44,544 nt of DNA from Burkholderia sp. Ax-1719 (GTDB taxonomy: Bacteria; Pseudomonadota; Gammaproteobacteria; Burkholderiales; Burkholderiaceae). The position numbers were made by a program, and so were the translations under genes. The notes below the pieces were generated by a model. That model did not search any database. It was not told the origin of the DNA and saw only the letters and a program-made list of their open reading frames with translations. The stretch spans positions 1-44,544 of the forward strand of contig NZ_VWWJ01000041.1 in NCBI RefSeq assembly GCF_011753055.1, given 5' to 3'. This document shows, in pieces, positions 1-7,633 of this stretch (position 1 is its first letter; every line of letters begins with the position of its first letter).

Positions 1-117
1 GCAGATGCCGAGTGCCAGCGCCGGCGCCGCGAAGCGCTGCAGGCGCATGACGCGGGCGCGGCGGCGCAGCGCCACGACGGCGGCGCGCGCGAGGCGCGAA
101 GGAGGCGTTTGGAACAT
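1..117 (-). CDS. Partial unknown protein, N-terminal 39 residues
   Basis: An open minus-strand frame starts with ATG at 117 and runs off the left edge without a stop. The visible N-terminus begins MFQTPPSRLARAAVV and has an Arg-rich stretch followed by a hydrophobic Ala/Leu segment, which would fit a cytoplasmic basic region before a membrane segment. The minus strand carries AACGCCTCC-type sequence inside the frame but no clear Shine-Dalgarno just upstream. The gene is divergent from the porin at 789. Too little is visible to name it, and a chance open frame in GC-rich DNA remains possible. Confidence 0.35.
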   Translation of the reverse strand, partial: MFQTPPSRLARAAVVALRRRARVMRLQRFAAPALALGIC

Positions 118-788
118 GGGTCGGTCCGGCGGATTCCCGGATGCCGCCTTGGCGCCGTGCTGGCGTCCCCGGGGGCGACATCGCATGTTGGACGTTACGT
201 TCCGGGCGGCGGACCTGGCTGGCGGACCGCTGCGGCCGAGCGAAAACGTAAACGTTTGGTAAATGACTGGTAAAGCAGCAAACGCGCGGGGCGTCTGGAC
301 GGTTGACTAGGTAGTTAAAGAAACATCAATTGGGTTCGGATGAAAAATTCACCAACCTGACGTGTCGGGCCGGTATTTTACGCATTGTCGTTCTGCATTT
401 CAGCGATTCGGGCGTGACTTATCCGAATCTTCATGTTTGCAAACGAATGGGATAATCGCCGCGAAAATCGGCGATGAATGACGCGGAAATGAGTCGGCCG
501 TAATGTTACCGGCATCTCAATTAACGGGGCGCTTCGGACACTCAACGCCCGGCTGGTCAGCCATTGCGTCGCGGCGCGACTCAATGCTTTACGGCAACCG
601 CCAACCCTTTCTGAATCCGCTGTTACCAAATCGAGACACACTTTTTAATTCTTTTACTTCGCGTCGCGGTGGAGTTAGTCTGATTCAGTCAAGTGATGTG
701 AACTGCGCCAGGGATCCTGCGATATGCGATCCCGCATAAGGTCTTGCATCGGACCGGGGCACGGACTCCGGTCGACAAGGAGAATGAC
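118..788. promoter_or_regulatory. Porin upstream region, no gene seen
   Basis: This 670-base stretch is clearly more A+T-rich than its surroundings, especially 300-480 and 600-680, and I see no convincing gene in it. An 8-base palindrome AAACGTTT at 250-257 sits in AAACGTAAACGTTT and resembles half of a LacI-type operator. TTGACT near 302-307 could be a -35 element but has only a weak -10 partner. The region probably holds the porin promoter and a long leader. Confidence 0.4.
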
Positions 789-1952
789 GTGAAGAGACTC
801 GCGTTGACTTCGCTTTCGCTCGTCGCGCTCGGCGCCGCCGGCGCAGTGCATGCCCAGACCAGTGTCACGCTCTACGGCACCATCGACACTTCGATTACCT
901 ACGTCAATCACGCCAACGGCGATAAAAATCTCTGGACGCTTGGCAACAGCAGCTACGGCAATCTCTCGGGTTCGCGCTGGGGCTTGAAGGGCGCGGAAGA
1001 CCTGGGCGGCGGCCTCAAGGCGATCTTTCAGTTGGAGAGCGGCTTCAATCCGTCGACGGGTTCGTCGGCGCAGGGCGGACGGCTGTTTGGCCGCCAGGCG
1101 TACGTCGGCCTGACCGCCGAGCAATATGGATCGCTTACGTTGGGTCGCCAGTACGATCCGCTGATCGATCTCGTCCAGGGGATCACCGAGGACAACTACT
1201 TCGGTTCGGCCTTTGCGACGGCCGGCGACGTCGACAACTACGACAACAGCTTCCGCGTGAACAACGCGGTCAAGTACACCACCCCCGTCTGGAATGGCCT
1301 GCAGGCCGCCGCGATGTACTCGTTCGGCGGCATTGCGGGCACGACCGGCTCCGAGCAGTCGTATTCGGCGGCGGTTGCCTATAACAATGGGCCGATTGCG
1401 GTTGCGGGCGGCTACTTCTACGCCGCCAACAGCCAGGCCGGCCTTGGCGTGCGCACCGATGGCTGGACCAGCACGTCGGACGGCACGTTCGACGGTCCGA
1501 TCAACACCGGCTATGCGAGCGCTCACTCACTTTCGATCGCGCGGGCGGCGGCGCAGTATTCGCTGGGCCTGTTCACGTTCGGGCTGGGCTACAGCAACGC
1601 GCAGTACGCGCCGGATGCCAGTTCGGTGTTCCGCGATACCGAAAAGTACAACACCGGTCAGGGCTTCATGAATTACCAGTTGAGCCCGGCGCTGCTGCTG
1701 GGCCTGGGCTACAGCTACACGCACGCGAACGGCGACACCAACGCCACTTACCATCAGGTGTCGATCGGTGCGGACTACAGCCTGTCCAAGCGTACCGATC
1801 TCTATATGACGGCGGCCTGGCAGCACGCGAGCGGCGATCAGGGCGACGGCTCGGGCGGTTCGATGCCCGCCGAGGCATCGATCGGCTCGTATGGTTACAA
1901 CGGCACCTCGTCGCAGACCATGATCAACCTGGGCTTGCGCCACAAGTTCTGA
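789..1952 (+). CDS. Gram-negative porin (OmpC/Porin_4 type)
   Basis: Outer-membrane general porin that would form a trimeric 16-strand beta-barrel for passive diffusion of small hydrophilic solutes. The frame is open from 744, but GTG at 789 is the likely start: AAGGAG at 777-782 lies 6 bases before it and the protein then begins with a normal signal peptide (VKRLALTS...) cut after AVHA. The mature protein starts QTSVTLYGTID, has the family's GSRWGLKGAEDLGGG and FGRQAYVGL motifs, and ends in LRHKF with the C-terminal Phe needed for barrel assembly. Length is 387 residues, normal for the family. It stands alone, with a strong terminator after it. A second porin lies at 34678-35841. Confidence 0.95.
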   Translation: MKRLALTSLSLVALGAAGAVHAQTSVTLYGTIDTSITYVNHANGDKNLWTLGNSSYGNLSGSRWGLKGAEDLGGGLKAIFQLESGFNPSTGSSAQGGRLFGRQAYVGLTAEQYGSLTLGRQYDPLIDLVQGITEDNYFGSAFATAGDVDNYDNSFRVNNAVKYTTPVWNGLQAAAMYSFGGIAGTTGSEQSYSAAVAYNNGPIAVAGGYFYAANSQAGLGVRTDGWTSTSDGTFDGPINTGYASAHSLSIARAAAQYSLGLFTFGLGYSNAQYAPDASSVFRDTEKYNTGQGFMNYQLSPALLLGLGYSYTHANGDTNATYHQVSIGADYSLSKRTDLYMTAAWQHASGDQGDGSGGSMPAEASIGSYGYNGTSSQTMINLGLRHKF

Positions 1953-1984
1953 AGACGGCCGCGATACGCTGGCCAATCCAATCA

Positions 1985-2023
1985 CGCCGGGCGTGCCGAT
2001 TCAAGGCACGCCCGGCGTTTTTT
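1985..2023 (+). terminator. Rho-independent terminator of the porin gene
   Basis: A perfect 13-bp stem (1985-1997 with 2005-2017) closes a 7-base loop and is followed by six T at 2018-2023. It lies 33 bases after the porin stop codon. Confidence 0.9.
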
Positions 2024-2048
2024 CATGACGGGCGCGGGCCGCTGAGCG

Positions 2049-2507
2049 CTAGCGCGCCCGGCGCAACGTCAGCAGCGACAGCCACGAAAAACGCGTGACG
2101 CAATGCTCGACGATCCGACGCGCGCTGGCCAGCGGAGGCCGCCAGGCGCAGGTAATAGTCACGCGCGCGGTGGTCAGTTCGTTATCGGCTAGCGGAACGG
2201 TGGACGCTTCGCTGCTCAGCCAGAGCCGCTCGCCGCGCAACACGCGCAGCGTGTCGCCGGGGTTCAGCCAGTGGTCGTAGGGCGAACGTGCGCGCGTGAG
2301 CCAGACGCGCGAGCCGTGCACGCGCACGGTGCTGTCGGCGGCGACGCGCCACGTGAGCGTCTGTCCGGCGGGCACGGCGAAGTGGATCGATTGCGCGGGC
2401 AGCGCGGCATCGAGCGGGAAGCGTTCGAGACGTTCGATGCGCTCGAAGCGCTCAAGTCTCAAGGCGGAACAGGCGCCGTCGGCGTCCTGCTGTGAAGCTT
2501 GATCCAT
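2049..2507 (-). CDS. DUF2917 family protein
   Basis: Protein of 152 residues of a family common in Burkholderiaceae and without known function. After a variable N-terminus (MDQASQQDADG) come the features I associate with DUF2917: FAVPAGQTLTWRV, a G-S-RVWLTR motif, then DHWLNPGDTLRV and GERLWLSSE, which suggest a small cupin-like beta fold. ATG at 2507 is chosen because GGAG lies 6 bases before it; ATG at 2519 in the same frame is the alternative, and the longer open frame to 2711 includes a terminator and is unlikely. The gene sits just downstream of a minus-strand promoter and terminator (2564-2757), which may attenuate it. Confidence 0.8.
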   Translation of the reverse strand: MDQASQQDADGACSALRLERFERIERLERFPLDAALPAQSIHFAVPAGQTLTWRVAADSTVRVHGSRVWLTRARSPYDHWLNPGDTLRVLRGERLWLSSEASTVPLADNELTTARVTITCAWRPPLASARRIVEHCVTRFSWLSLLTLRRAR

Positions 2508-2563
2508 CGTGTTCTCCATTTCTGAAGCCGACGGACGGAGCGTTACTTCTGCCACCCACAATA

Positions 2564-2592
2564 CAAAAAGCCCCGTCGATTCGGCGGGGCTT
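2564..2592 (-). terminator. Minus-strand intrinsic terminator upstream of DUF2917 gene
   Basis: An 8-bp stem, AAGCCCCG (2568-2575) with CGGGGCTT (2585-2592), is followed on the minus strand by five T (2565-2569). No protein gene ends here on that strand, so it must end a non-coding transcript or act as an attenuator for the gene at 2049-2507, whose start codon lies 57 bases further on. Confidence 0.75.
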
Positions 2593-2721
2593 GTGGTTTG
2601 CGTAACGACAGACTGCCTGGATTGCCTATACGCACACATTCCCCCGTGCCATGCCATGTTTCGGCATATGCCACGGGCGATGAGTCGCGGTCGTGTGGGG
2701 AAGGGCGGCAAAGGTGTGCAT
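2564..2721 (-). ncRNA. Candidate small RNA or 5' leader attenuator
   Basis: A minus-strand promoter at 2728-2757 and an intrinsic terminator at 2564-2592 bound a transcript of about 155 nucleotides with no convincing reading frame. Inside it, CCCGTG and CACGGG can pair, enclosing an ATGCC/GGCAT hairpin, so a structured RNA is plausible. It could be a free small RNA or the leader of the DUF2917 gene. I do not recognise a known RNA family. Confidence 0.4.
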
Positions 2722-2727
2722 GGATCG

Positions 2728-2757
2728 AATGTACGGGGACATTGTTTGCGCTGTCAA
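2728..2757 (-). promoter_or_regulatory. Sigma-70 type promoter, minus strand
   Basis: Read on the minus strand: TTGACA (2757 to 2752, perfect -35), 18 bases, then TACATT (2733 to 2728, four of six matches to TATAAT). It would start transcription near 2721, toward the terminator at 2564-2592 and the DUF2917 gene. Confidence 0.5.
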
Positions 2758-2927
2758 CAGAATTCCCCGCGAATGTTCCGGACTGCCATGCAAAACGCAA
2801 ACAACGGCGAGCCGGGTGAACCGGAAGCGCTTGCGACCCTCTTGCCGCGTGCGAATGTTTGGTCCAGCATGAATGCTTCGCAGTTGAGGCCGGGATGTAT
2901 CGAAGACACCACAGAGGAATCATTGTC

Positions 2928-2941
2928 TTTGATATATCACA
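2928..2941. promoter_or_regulatory. Probable GntR operator, site 1
   Basis: TTTGATATATCACA differs by one base from the perfect 14-base palindrome at 4340-4353. The similarity continues to the right (ATAC, then TATTGA) in both places. It lies about 75 bases before the small membrane protein gene and in front of the GntR regulator, so autoregulation is likely. Confidence 0.6.
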
Positions 2942-3015
2942 TACAGAATATTGATTTTTGTCGCGACGCAGCATATGATTCAGTCATTCGATGACTCAAT
3001 CTTGCGGAGCTTCAA

Positions 3016-3240
3016 ATGGATTTCGTCTCTCTCGCACTCTTCGGCGCGGCAGTGGTGGGTTTAGGCGCGGCTGCAACGGTTATGATCGCCAAATGGCTGC
3101 CGCAGTCGGCCATCGATCAGGCAGGCCAGCATGGACGCTTCGCCGGATTGGGCGAAGCGCCACTTGCGCAGCCGGTTCGCCAGCCAGTCCGTTCGCACGT
3201 CGGTCCCAAGGTTGGGCCGCAGGTCGGTCGCATCGGCTGA
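3016..3240 (+). CDS. Small single-pass membrane protein, unknown function
   Basis: A 74-residue protein with a strong ribosome binding site (GGAG at 3006-3009, 6 bases before ATG). Residues 3-27 form one hydrophobic segment (VSLALFGAAVVGLGAAATVM), followed by a short basic-ended tail with repeated VGPKVGPQVG. I do not recognise a family. It lies between the GntR operator at 2928 and the GntR gene, which starts 48 bases after its stop, so the two may be co-transcribed. The overlapping frame at 2991-3308 has weaker features. Reality is supported by the ribosome binding site and membrane segment only. Confidence 0.55.
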   Translation: MDFVSLALFGAAVVGLGAAATVMIAKWLPQSAIDQAGQHGRFAGLGEAPLAQPVRQPVRSHVGPKVGPQVGRIG

Positions 3241-3288
3241 GTTGGCTGGGCGGCAAAGAAGAGTCAATGAAGGGCAAAAGGGCAATGA

Positions 3289-4017
3289 ATGTCGTCAGAG
3301 CACACTGAAGCTGTCGCCACCCGGGACGCCGCGCCGCTTACGCTGGCGCTGCAGCCCATCAATGCCACGCTGAGCCTGCGCGATCAGGCTTATGCAATGT
3401 TGCGCCAGGCCATCGCCGACGCGGACATTTACCAGTCGCGCGAAGAAATCCGTCTGGACGAGCGCGTGCTGAGCGAAACGCTCGGCGTCAGTCGCACGCC
3501 CGTGCGCGAGGCCATGACGCTGCTGGAGCAGGAAGGTTTTCTGCGCATGGTGCCGCGCCGTGGCATCTATATCGTGCGCAAGAACAAGCGTGAAATTGTC
3601 GAGATGATCCAGATGTGGGCCGCGCTGGAAAGCATGGCCGCGCGTCTCGCGACGCTGCACGCCACGGACGAGGAAATCGCCCGGCTGCGCCACATGTTCG
3701 ACGCCTTCCGCGACAGTACGCCGGCCGAGCATATCGCTGAGTATTCGGATGCCAATATCGCCTTCCATCAGGCGATCGTGGAACTGTCGAAGTCGCAGAT
3801 CATCCTCGACACGATCAAGAACATCTTCGTGCACGTGCGCGCGATCCGCCGCATGACGATCTCGCAGAGCGACCGCGCATCGCGTTCAATCGTCGATCAT
3901 CTGCGCATTATCGAAGCGCTTGAAAAGCGCGATACCGAACTTGCCGAGCGCCTCGTGCGTCAGCATTCGCTGGATCTTGCCGTCTTTGTCGAGAAGAACT
4001 GCGATTTCCTCGATTGA
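3289..4017 (+). CDS. GntR family regulator, FadR/FCD subfamily
   Basis: Transcription regulator of 242 residues. An N-terminal winged helix-turn-helix (about residues 28-95) contains the classic GntR segments LDERVLSETLGVSRTPVRE and LEQEGFLRMVPRRGIYI. The C-terminal all-helical FCD ligand domain shows the NIAFHQAIVE segment and later His residues in DHLRIIEAL and VRQHSL that usually bind metal or ligand. The start at ATG 3289 has a GGG-type site 6 bases upstream. It is followed by a strong terminator at 4059 and then by frc. Two near-identical palindromes, one before its own operon (2928) and one before frc (4340), suggest that it represses itself and the frc operon, released by an acid or acyl-CoA ligand. 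Confidence 0.92.
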   Translation: MSSEHTEAVATRDAAPLTLALQPINATLSLRDQAYAMLRQAIADADIYQSREEIRLDERVLSETLGVSRTPVREAMTLLEQEGFLRMVPRRGIYIVRKNKREIVEMIQMWAALESMAARLATLHATDEEIARLRHMFDAFRDSTPAEHIAEYSDANIAFHQAIVELSKSQIILDTIKNIFVHVRAIRRMTISQSDRASRSIVDHLRIIEALEKRDTELAERLVRQHSLDLAVFVEKNCDFLD

Positions 4018-4058
4018 TTGAGATTGCGGCGCGGCATCGGCGCCATTGCTTTGCGAAC

Positions 4059-4086
4059 AACGGGAGACCTTCGGGTCTCCCGTTTT
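4059..4086 (+). terminator. Rho-independent terminator after GntR gene
   Basis: An 11-bp stem (AACGGGAGACC, 4059-4069, with 4074-4084) closes a TTCG tetraloop and runs into four T at 4083-4086. It separates the GntR unit from the frc operon. Confidence 0.88.
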
Positions 4087-4339
4087 CGTTTGCGGAGAGC
4101 CTTCGGGCGCTTGTGCAGTCAGCGTATTGGTCAGAACTTTATGCGCATCAAGGCGCTCGGCCAAGGTAGCAGCCCACGCATCCCGAACACCAAATCTGAA
4201 ATATCTGCGTTCAAAAGCGTCGGGGTTTTCCCGCGCCTGCAACGCCACATTCCGCTTCCCTTCCAACAAAGCCATACGGGAAAAGGCTGAGCGCGGGTTT
4301 GACCGGCCTTTTCAGCGGATAAACCCGCTCTTGCCTCAT

Positions 4340-4353
4340 TGTGATATATCACA
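4340..4353. promoter_or_regulatory. Probable GntR operator, site 2, before frc
   Basis: TGTGATATATCACA is a perfect 14-base palindrome 85 bases before the frc start. It is followed by ATACCGTATTGA, closely like the sequence after site 1 at 2928. The rest of the 4087-4437 gap shows no gene. AAGGAG at 4425-4430 is the frc ribosome binding site. Confidence 0.65.
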
Positions 4354-4437
4354 TACCGTATTGAACAAGGACGCATCAAACAGCTTTCGCGGATTTCGTT
4401 TCTCTCGCCCGGCCACGACTAATCAAGGAGACCTGAC

Positions 4438-5685
4438 ATGGGCAAGGCACTGGACGGTGTGCGCATTCTCGATTTCACGCATGTGCAGTCGGGCCCGACC
4501 TGCACGCAGTTGCTTGCGTGGTTCGGCGCGGATGTGATCAAGGTGGAGCGCGCGGGCGCGGGCGATATCACGCGCGAGCAACTGCGCGATCTCCCCGACG
4601 CGGACAGCCTCTACTTCACGATGCTCAACGGCAACAAGCGCTCGCTTACGCTCGACACCAAGAACCCGCAGGGCAAGCGCGTGCTGGAGCGCATGATCCG
4701 CGAGTGCGACGTGCTGGTCGAGAATTTCGCGCCGGGTGCGCTCGATCGCATGGGATTTAGCTGGGAGCACATCCAGTCGCTCAATCCACGCCTGATCGTG
4801 GCTTCGGTGAAAGGCTTCGGCCCTGGGCCCTACGAGGACTGCAAGGTCTACGAGAATGTGGCGCAATGCGTGGGCGGCGCGGCCTCCACGACGGGTTTCG
4901 ACGACGGGCCGCCGGTCGTGTCGGGCGCGCAGATCGGCGACAGCGGCACGGGACTGCATCTGGCGCTGGGCATCGTCACGGCGCTGTTCCAGCGTACGCA
5001 CACGGGGCGCGGCCAGAAGGTGCTGGCGGCCATGCAGGACGGCGTGCTCAATCTGTGTCGCGTCAAGCTGCGCGACCAGCAGCGTCTTGAGCGTACCGGC
5101 GTTATGAAGGAGTACCCACAATTTCCTAACGCCGCCTTTGGCGATGCAGTGCCGCGCGCAGGGAACGCATCGGGTGGCGGCCAGCCCGGCTGGATTCTCA
5201 AGTGCAAGGGCTGGGAGACCGATCCGAACGCCTATATCTACTTCATCGCCCAGGCGCCGGTGTGGGATCGCATCTGCAAGCTGATCGGCCGCGAGGAATG
5301 GATCGACGATCCTCATTACGCAACGCCCAGTGCGCGTCTGCCGCATCTCAAGGATATTTTCGCGGAAATCGAACACTGGACCATGGCTCGCACCAAATTC
5401 GAGGCGATGGCCGTGCTCAATCGCCACGACATCCCCTGCGGGCCGATTCTCTCGATGAAGGAAATCGCCAACGATGCTTCGCTGCGCGCAAGCGGCACCA
5501 TCGTCGAAGTGGAGCATCCGGTACGCGGCAAGTACCTCACGGTTGGCAATCCCATCAAGCTTTCGGATAGTCCAACCGAAGTCACGCGTTCGCCGATGCT
5601 GGGCGAGCACACCGATGAAGTGCTCGCCGAGTTCGGCTATAGCGAAACGGAGATCCGTTCGCTGCGCGCATCGGGCGCGATTTGA
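4438..5685 (+). CDS. frc: Formyl-CoA:oxalate CoA-transferase (class III CoA-transferase)
   Basis: Moves CoA from formyl-CoA to oxalate, giving oxalyl-CoA and formate, the first step of oxalate catabolism; cytoplasmic. The 415-residue sequence follows Oxalobacter Frc closely along its length: LDFTHVQSGPTCTQ at 11-24, SLYFTMLNGNKRSL, the catalytic Asp at about residue 168 in SGAQIGDSGTG, MQDGVLNL, LRDQQRLERTG, and the Frc-specific glycine loop GGGQPGW (about 246-252) leading to LKCKGWE. The loop has SGGGQ where many Frc proteins have GGGGQ. ATG at 4438 has AAGGAG 7 bases upstream. It heads an operon with a FAH-family enzyme and lies near an OxlT-like carrier. Oxalyl-CoA decarboxylase, its usual partner, is not in the window, so a related acid as substrate is possible. 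Confidence 0.88.
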   Translation: MGKALDGVRILDFTHVQSGPTCTQLLAWFGADVIKVERAGAGDITREQLRDLPDADSLYFTMLNGNKRSLTLDTKNPQGKRVLERMIRECDVLVENFAPGALDRMGFSWEHIQSLNPRLIVASVKGFGPGPYEDCKVYENVAQCVGGAASTTGFDDGPPVVSGAQIGDSGTGLHLALGIVTALFQRTHTGRGQKVLAAMQDGVLNLCRVKLRDQQRLERTGVMKEYPQFPNAAFGDAVPRAGNASGGGQPGWILKCKGWETDPNAYIYFIAQAPVWDRICKLIGREEWIDDPHYATPSARLPHLKDIFAEIEHWTMARTKFEAMAVLNRHDIPCGPILSMKEIANDASLRASGTIVEVEHPVRGKYLTVGNPIKLSDSPTEVTRSPMLGEHTDEVLAEFGYSETEIRSLRASGAI

Positions 5686-5778
5686 GGCGCTATCGGCTCA
5701 GAGCGCAAAGCGCGGCCACGCGCACGATATCGACTATCGATGCGCGCACAACGAATACCTGAAACGCTGGAGCAGAGC

Positions 5779-6591
5779 ATGGATACATGGATGCGCTTGA
5801 TGGCGAACGACGGCAGCATCGTGTTCGGTCGCACAGAAAACGGCTATCTGCACGAATACGAAGGGATCGACCATCCCGTGCCGACGGGCGCCGTGCTCTC
5901 GCTGCGTGCGCTCACGCCGATTGCGCCCTGTGCGCCTGGCAAGGTCGTTGCGCTCTGGAACAACTTCCATGCGCTCGCGCGCAAGCTGGAAAAGCCGGTG
6001 CCGGAACATCCGCTGTTCTTGCTGAAGCCTGCGGAATCGGTGATCGGTTCGGGCGAGACGATCCGGCGACCGGCCCACTATGCGGGAAAAATCGTCTTCG
6101 AAGGCGAGTTGGGCATTGTGATCGGCAAGCGCTGCCGCAATGCGAGCCTCGAACAAGCACAGGCGGCGATCTTCGGCTACACCGTCGTCAACGATGTGAC
6201 GGCGGCAGGACTGCTGACCGAAAATCCGCACTTCCCGCAATGGTGCCGGGCGAAGGGATTCGATACGTTCTGCTGTCTGGGACCGGCGATCGTCTCGGGC
6301 TTCGACTGGCGTCAGGCGCGCGTCGTAACGTTGCTCGACGGTGTGGAGCGGCAGAACTATCCACTCGACGACATGGTGTTTTCGCCCGCGCAACAGGTCA
6401 GCCTGATTTCGCAGGATCTCACCCTGGAGCCGGGCGACGTGATTGCTTGCGGGACGTCACTGGGCGTGGGTTCGATCGGCGAGGGCGCGATGGTGTCGGT
6501 GACGATCGAGGGCATCGGCACGCTTGCGAATACGCTGCGCTCGCCCTTAGCCAGTGAACAGTCGCAAACCGAAGACGCACGCGTGGTTTGA
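5779..6591 (+). CDS. Fumarylacetoacetate hydrolase (FAH) family protein
   Basis: Cytoplasmic metal-dependent enzyme of a family that cleaves C-C bonds in, or decarboxylates, 2-oxo/4-oxo acids (FAH, HpcE, FAHD1 oxaloacetate decarboxylase). Landmarks: PGKVVALWNNFHALA, FLLKPAESVIGSGE, the metal-binding acidic motif FEGELGIVIGKRC with its Glu pair, FGYTVVNDVTAAGL, KGFDTFCCLGPAIV and LEPGDVIACGT. ATG at 5779 is chosen because GGAG lies 6 bases upstream; the frame also opens at 5740. It starts 93 bases after frc, on the same strand, so it is probably in the frc operon. That could mean removal of a 2-oxo acid such as oxaloacetate linked to oxalate, but the substrate cannot be read from the sequence. 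Confidence 0.85.
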   Translation: MDTWMRLMANDGSIVFGRTENGYLHEYEGIDHPVPTGAVLSLRALTPIAPCAPGKVVALWNNFHALARKLEKPVPEHPLFLLKPAESVIGSGETIRRPAHYAGKIVFEGELGIVIGKRCRNASLEQAQAAIFGYTVVNDVTAAGLLTENPHFPQWCRAKGFDTFCCLGPAIVSGFDWRQARVVTLLDGVERQNYPLDDMVFSPAQQVSLISQDLTLEPGDVIACGTSLGVGSIGEGAMVSVTIEGIGTLANTLRSPLASEQSQTEDARVV

Positions 6592-6632
6592 GCGCGGCCC
6601 CGCGCCTGGAACGAGACGCACAAGGAGACGAG

Positions 6633-7598
6633 ATGCCCGAGCCCATGGCTGACGTGGCGATATCGCTAGTCGCTGCGGTGCTGTTTGCCTGGTTTGCCTG
6701 TGCATTTGCACAGTTTGCGATGCACGGGGCGAGCTGGAAACGCGGGGCGACGACGCGTGCGAAGCCCTCCTGTGTACGCAAAGACGCGCCGCCACGCCGG
6801 GCGGCGCGCACGATTTCAGTCGCATTGACAGCGATAGCGATGCCGGGCCTGCTGGCAGCGCTGTTCGTCCATCACGCCCTTGCTGTGGCGGCGGCGGAAT
6901 CGGGTGTGCTCGTCGGCTGTTGGCTGGCGGCGCACAGCGATTTCATTCGCTGGAAACGTGCGATTGCGGCCGTGGGCTGCGCGCTCGCACTGGCGGCGAT
7001 GTGCGCGAGCGTGGCGGGCATGCTTGTGCTGCCGCTTCACGCGGTCACGCTACGCATAGCGCTCTACATCAGCGCGATGCTGGGGGCGCTGGCCTTCGGT
7101 GCCGCCGCCACCGTTTTTCGATTTGCGCGCGATACGCGCACGATTTCACGTCATCCACTCGCGCCGAGCCGGGGAGAGCACGCGCTCTATCTCGCAGCGT
7201 TTGCGCTGATCGTCGCGCTTGGAGCGGGCATCGCGTTGTCCCCGGCGTCAAAAGAGTTCGACGTATCTGCGCTTGGGGCGGCCTGTATGCTTGCCGCCGC
7301 GCTGGGCGTGTGCTTGATGGGCGGCGCGCGGTACACGCGGCACAGAGCCAATGTGCGCGTCACGCGCGCGACGCCTGACACGTCAAAACCACCAGCGCCA
7401 TCCCGATGGAGCGTCGTGCCCGATGCCTGGCTCGTCGCTGCATGCGGGCCAGCCGCCTACGAACCCACCAACTTCGATGACTGGCTCGCCGTGTACCAGC
7501 CGCCCGCCGCGCAGACCGGGCCGACCATTCACCGCGCCTCACGCGACTGCCCACGCCGAAGGCGGCGTTCAACGCGCAGAATTGCCGCCGATCATTAA
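6633..7598 (+). CDS. Multi-pass membrane protein, unknown function
   Basis: A 321-residue protein with about seven to eight hydrophobic segments, rich in Ala, Val and Leu (for example ISLVAAVLFAWFACAFAQFA, MPGLLAALFVHHALAVAAA and LYISAMLGALAFGAAATV), and a polar Pro/Arg-rich tail of about 80 residues. ATG at 6633 follows AAGGAG by 5 bases; the frame is open from 6588. The segment with FAMHGASW vaguely recalls MHYT-type sensor domains but the full motif is absent, so I do not assign it. It begins 41 bases after the FAH gene and is probably the last gene of the frc operon, convergent with the LysR gene at 7634. Confidence 0.7.
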   Translation: MPEPMADVAISLVAAVLFAWFACAFAQFAMHGASWKRGATTRAKPSCVRKDAPPRRAARTISVALTAIAMPGLLAALFVHHALAVAAAESGVLVGCWLAAHSDFIRWKRAIAAVGCALALAAMCASVAGMLVLPLHAVTLRIALYISAMLGALAFGAAATVFRFARDTRTISRHPLAPSRGEHALYLAAFALIVALGAGIALSPASKEFDVSALGAACMLAAALGVCLMGGARYTRHRANVRVTRATPDTSKPPAPSRWSVVPDAWLVAACGPAAYEPTNFDDWLAVYQPPAAQTGPTIHRASRDCPRRRRRSTRRIAADH

Positions 7599-7633
7599 CC
7601 CGAGCTAAACGTTACGCCTGTAACCATAGTGCC

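Noticed and set aside
675..1526. Long minus-strand open frame over the porin gene
   Set aside because: It is Arg/Val-rich, has no domain signature, and is explained as the antisense shadow of a GC-rich porin gene with clear signal peptide and C-terminal Phe.
2543..2974. 143-codon minus-strand protein-coding frame
   Set aside because: It contains a promoter and an intrinsic terminator and has no protein-like features; a non-coding RNA explains it better.
4423..5610. 395-codon minus-strand frame over frc
   Set aside because: Its composition is that of a shadow (His/Arg/Ala-rich) and the opposite strand encodes an unmistakable Frc.
6633..7598. MHYT-type sensor domain in the membrane protein
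   Set aside because: Only an isolated MH pair occurs; the repeated MHYTGM-type motif is absent.
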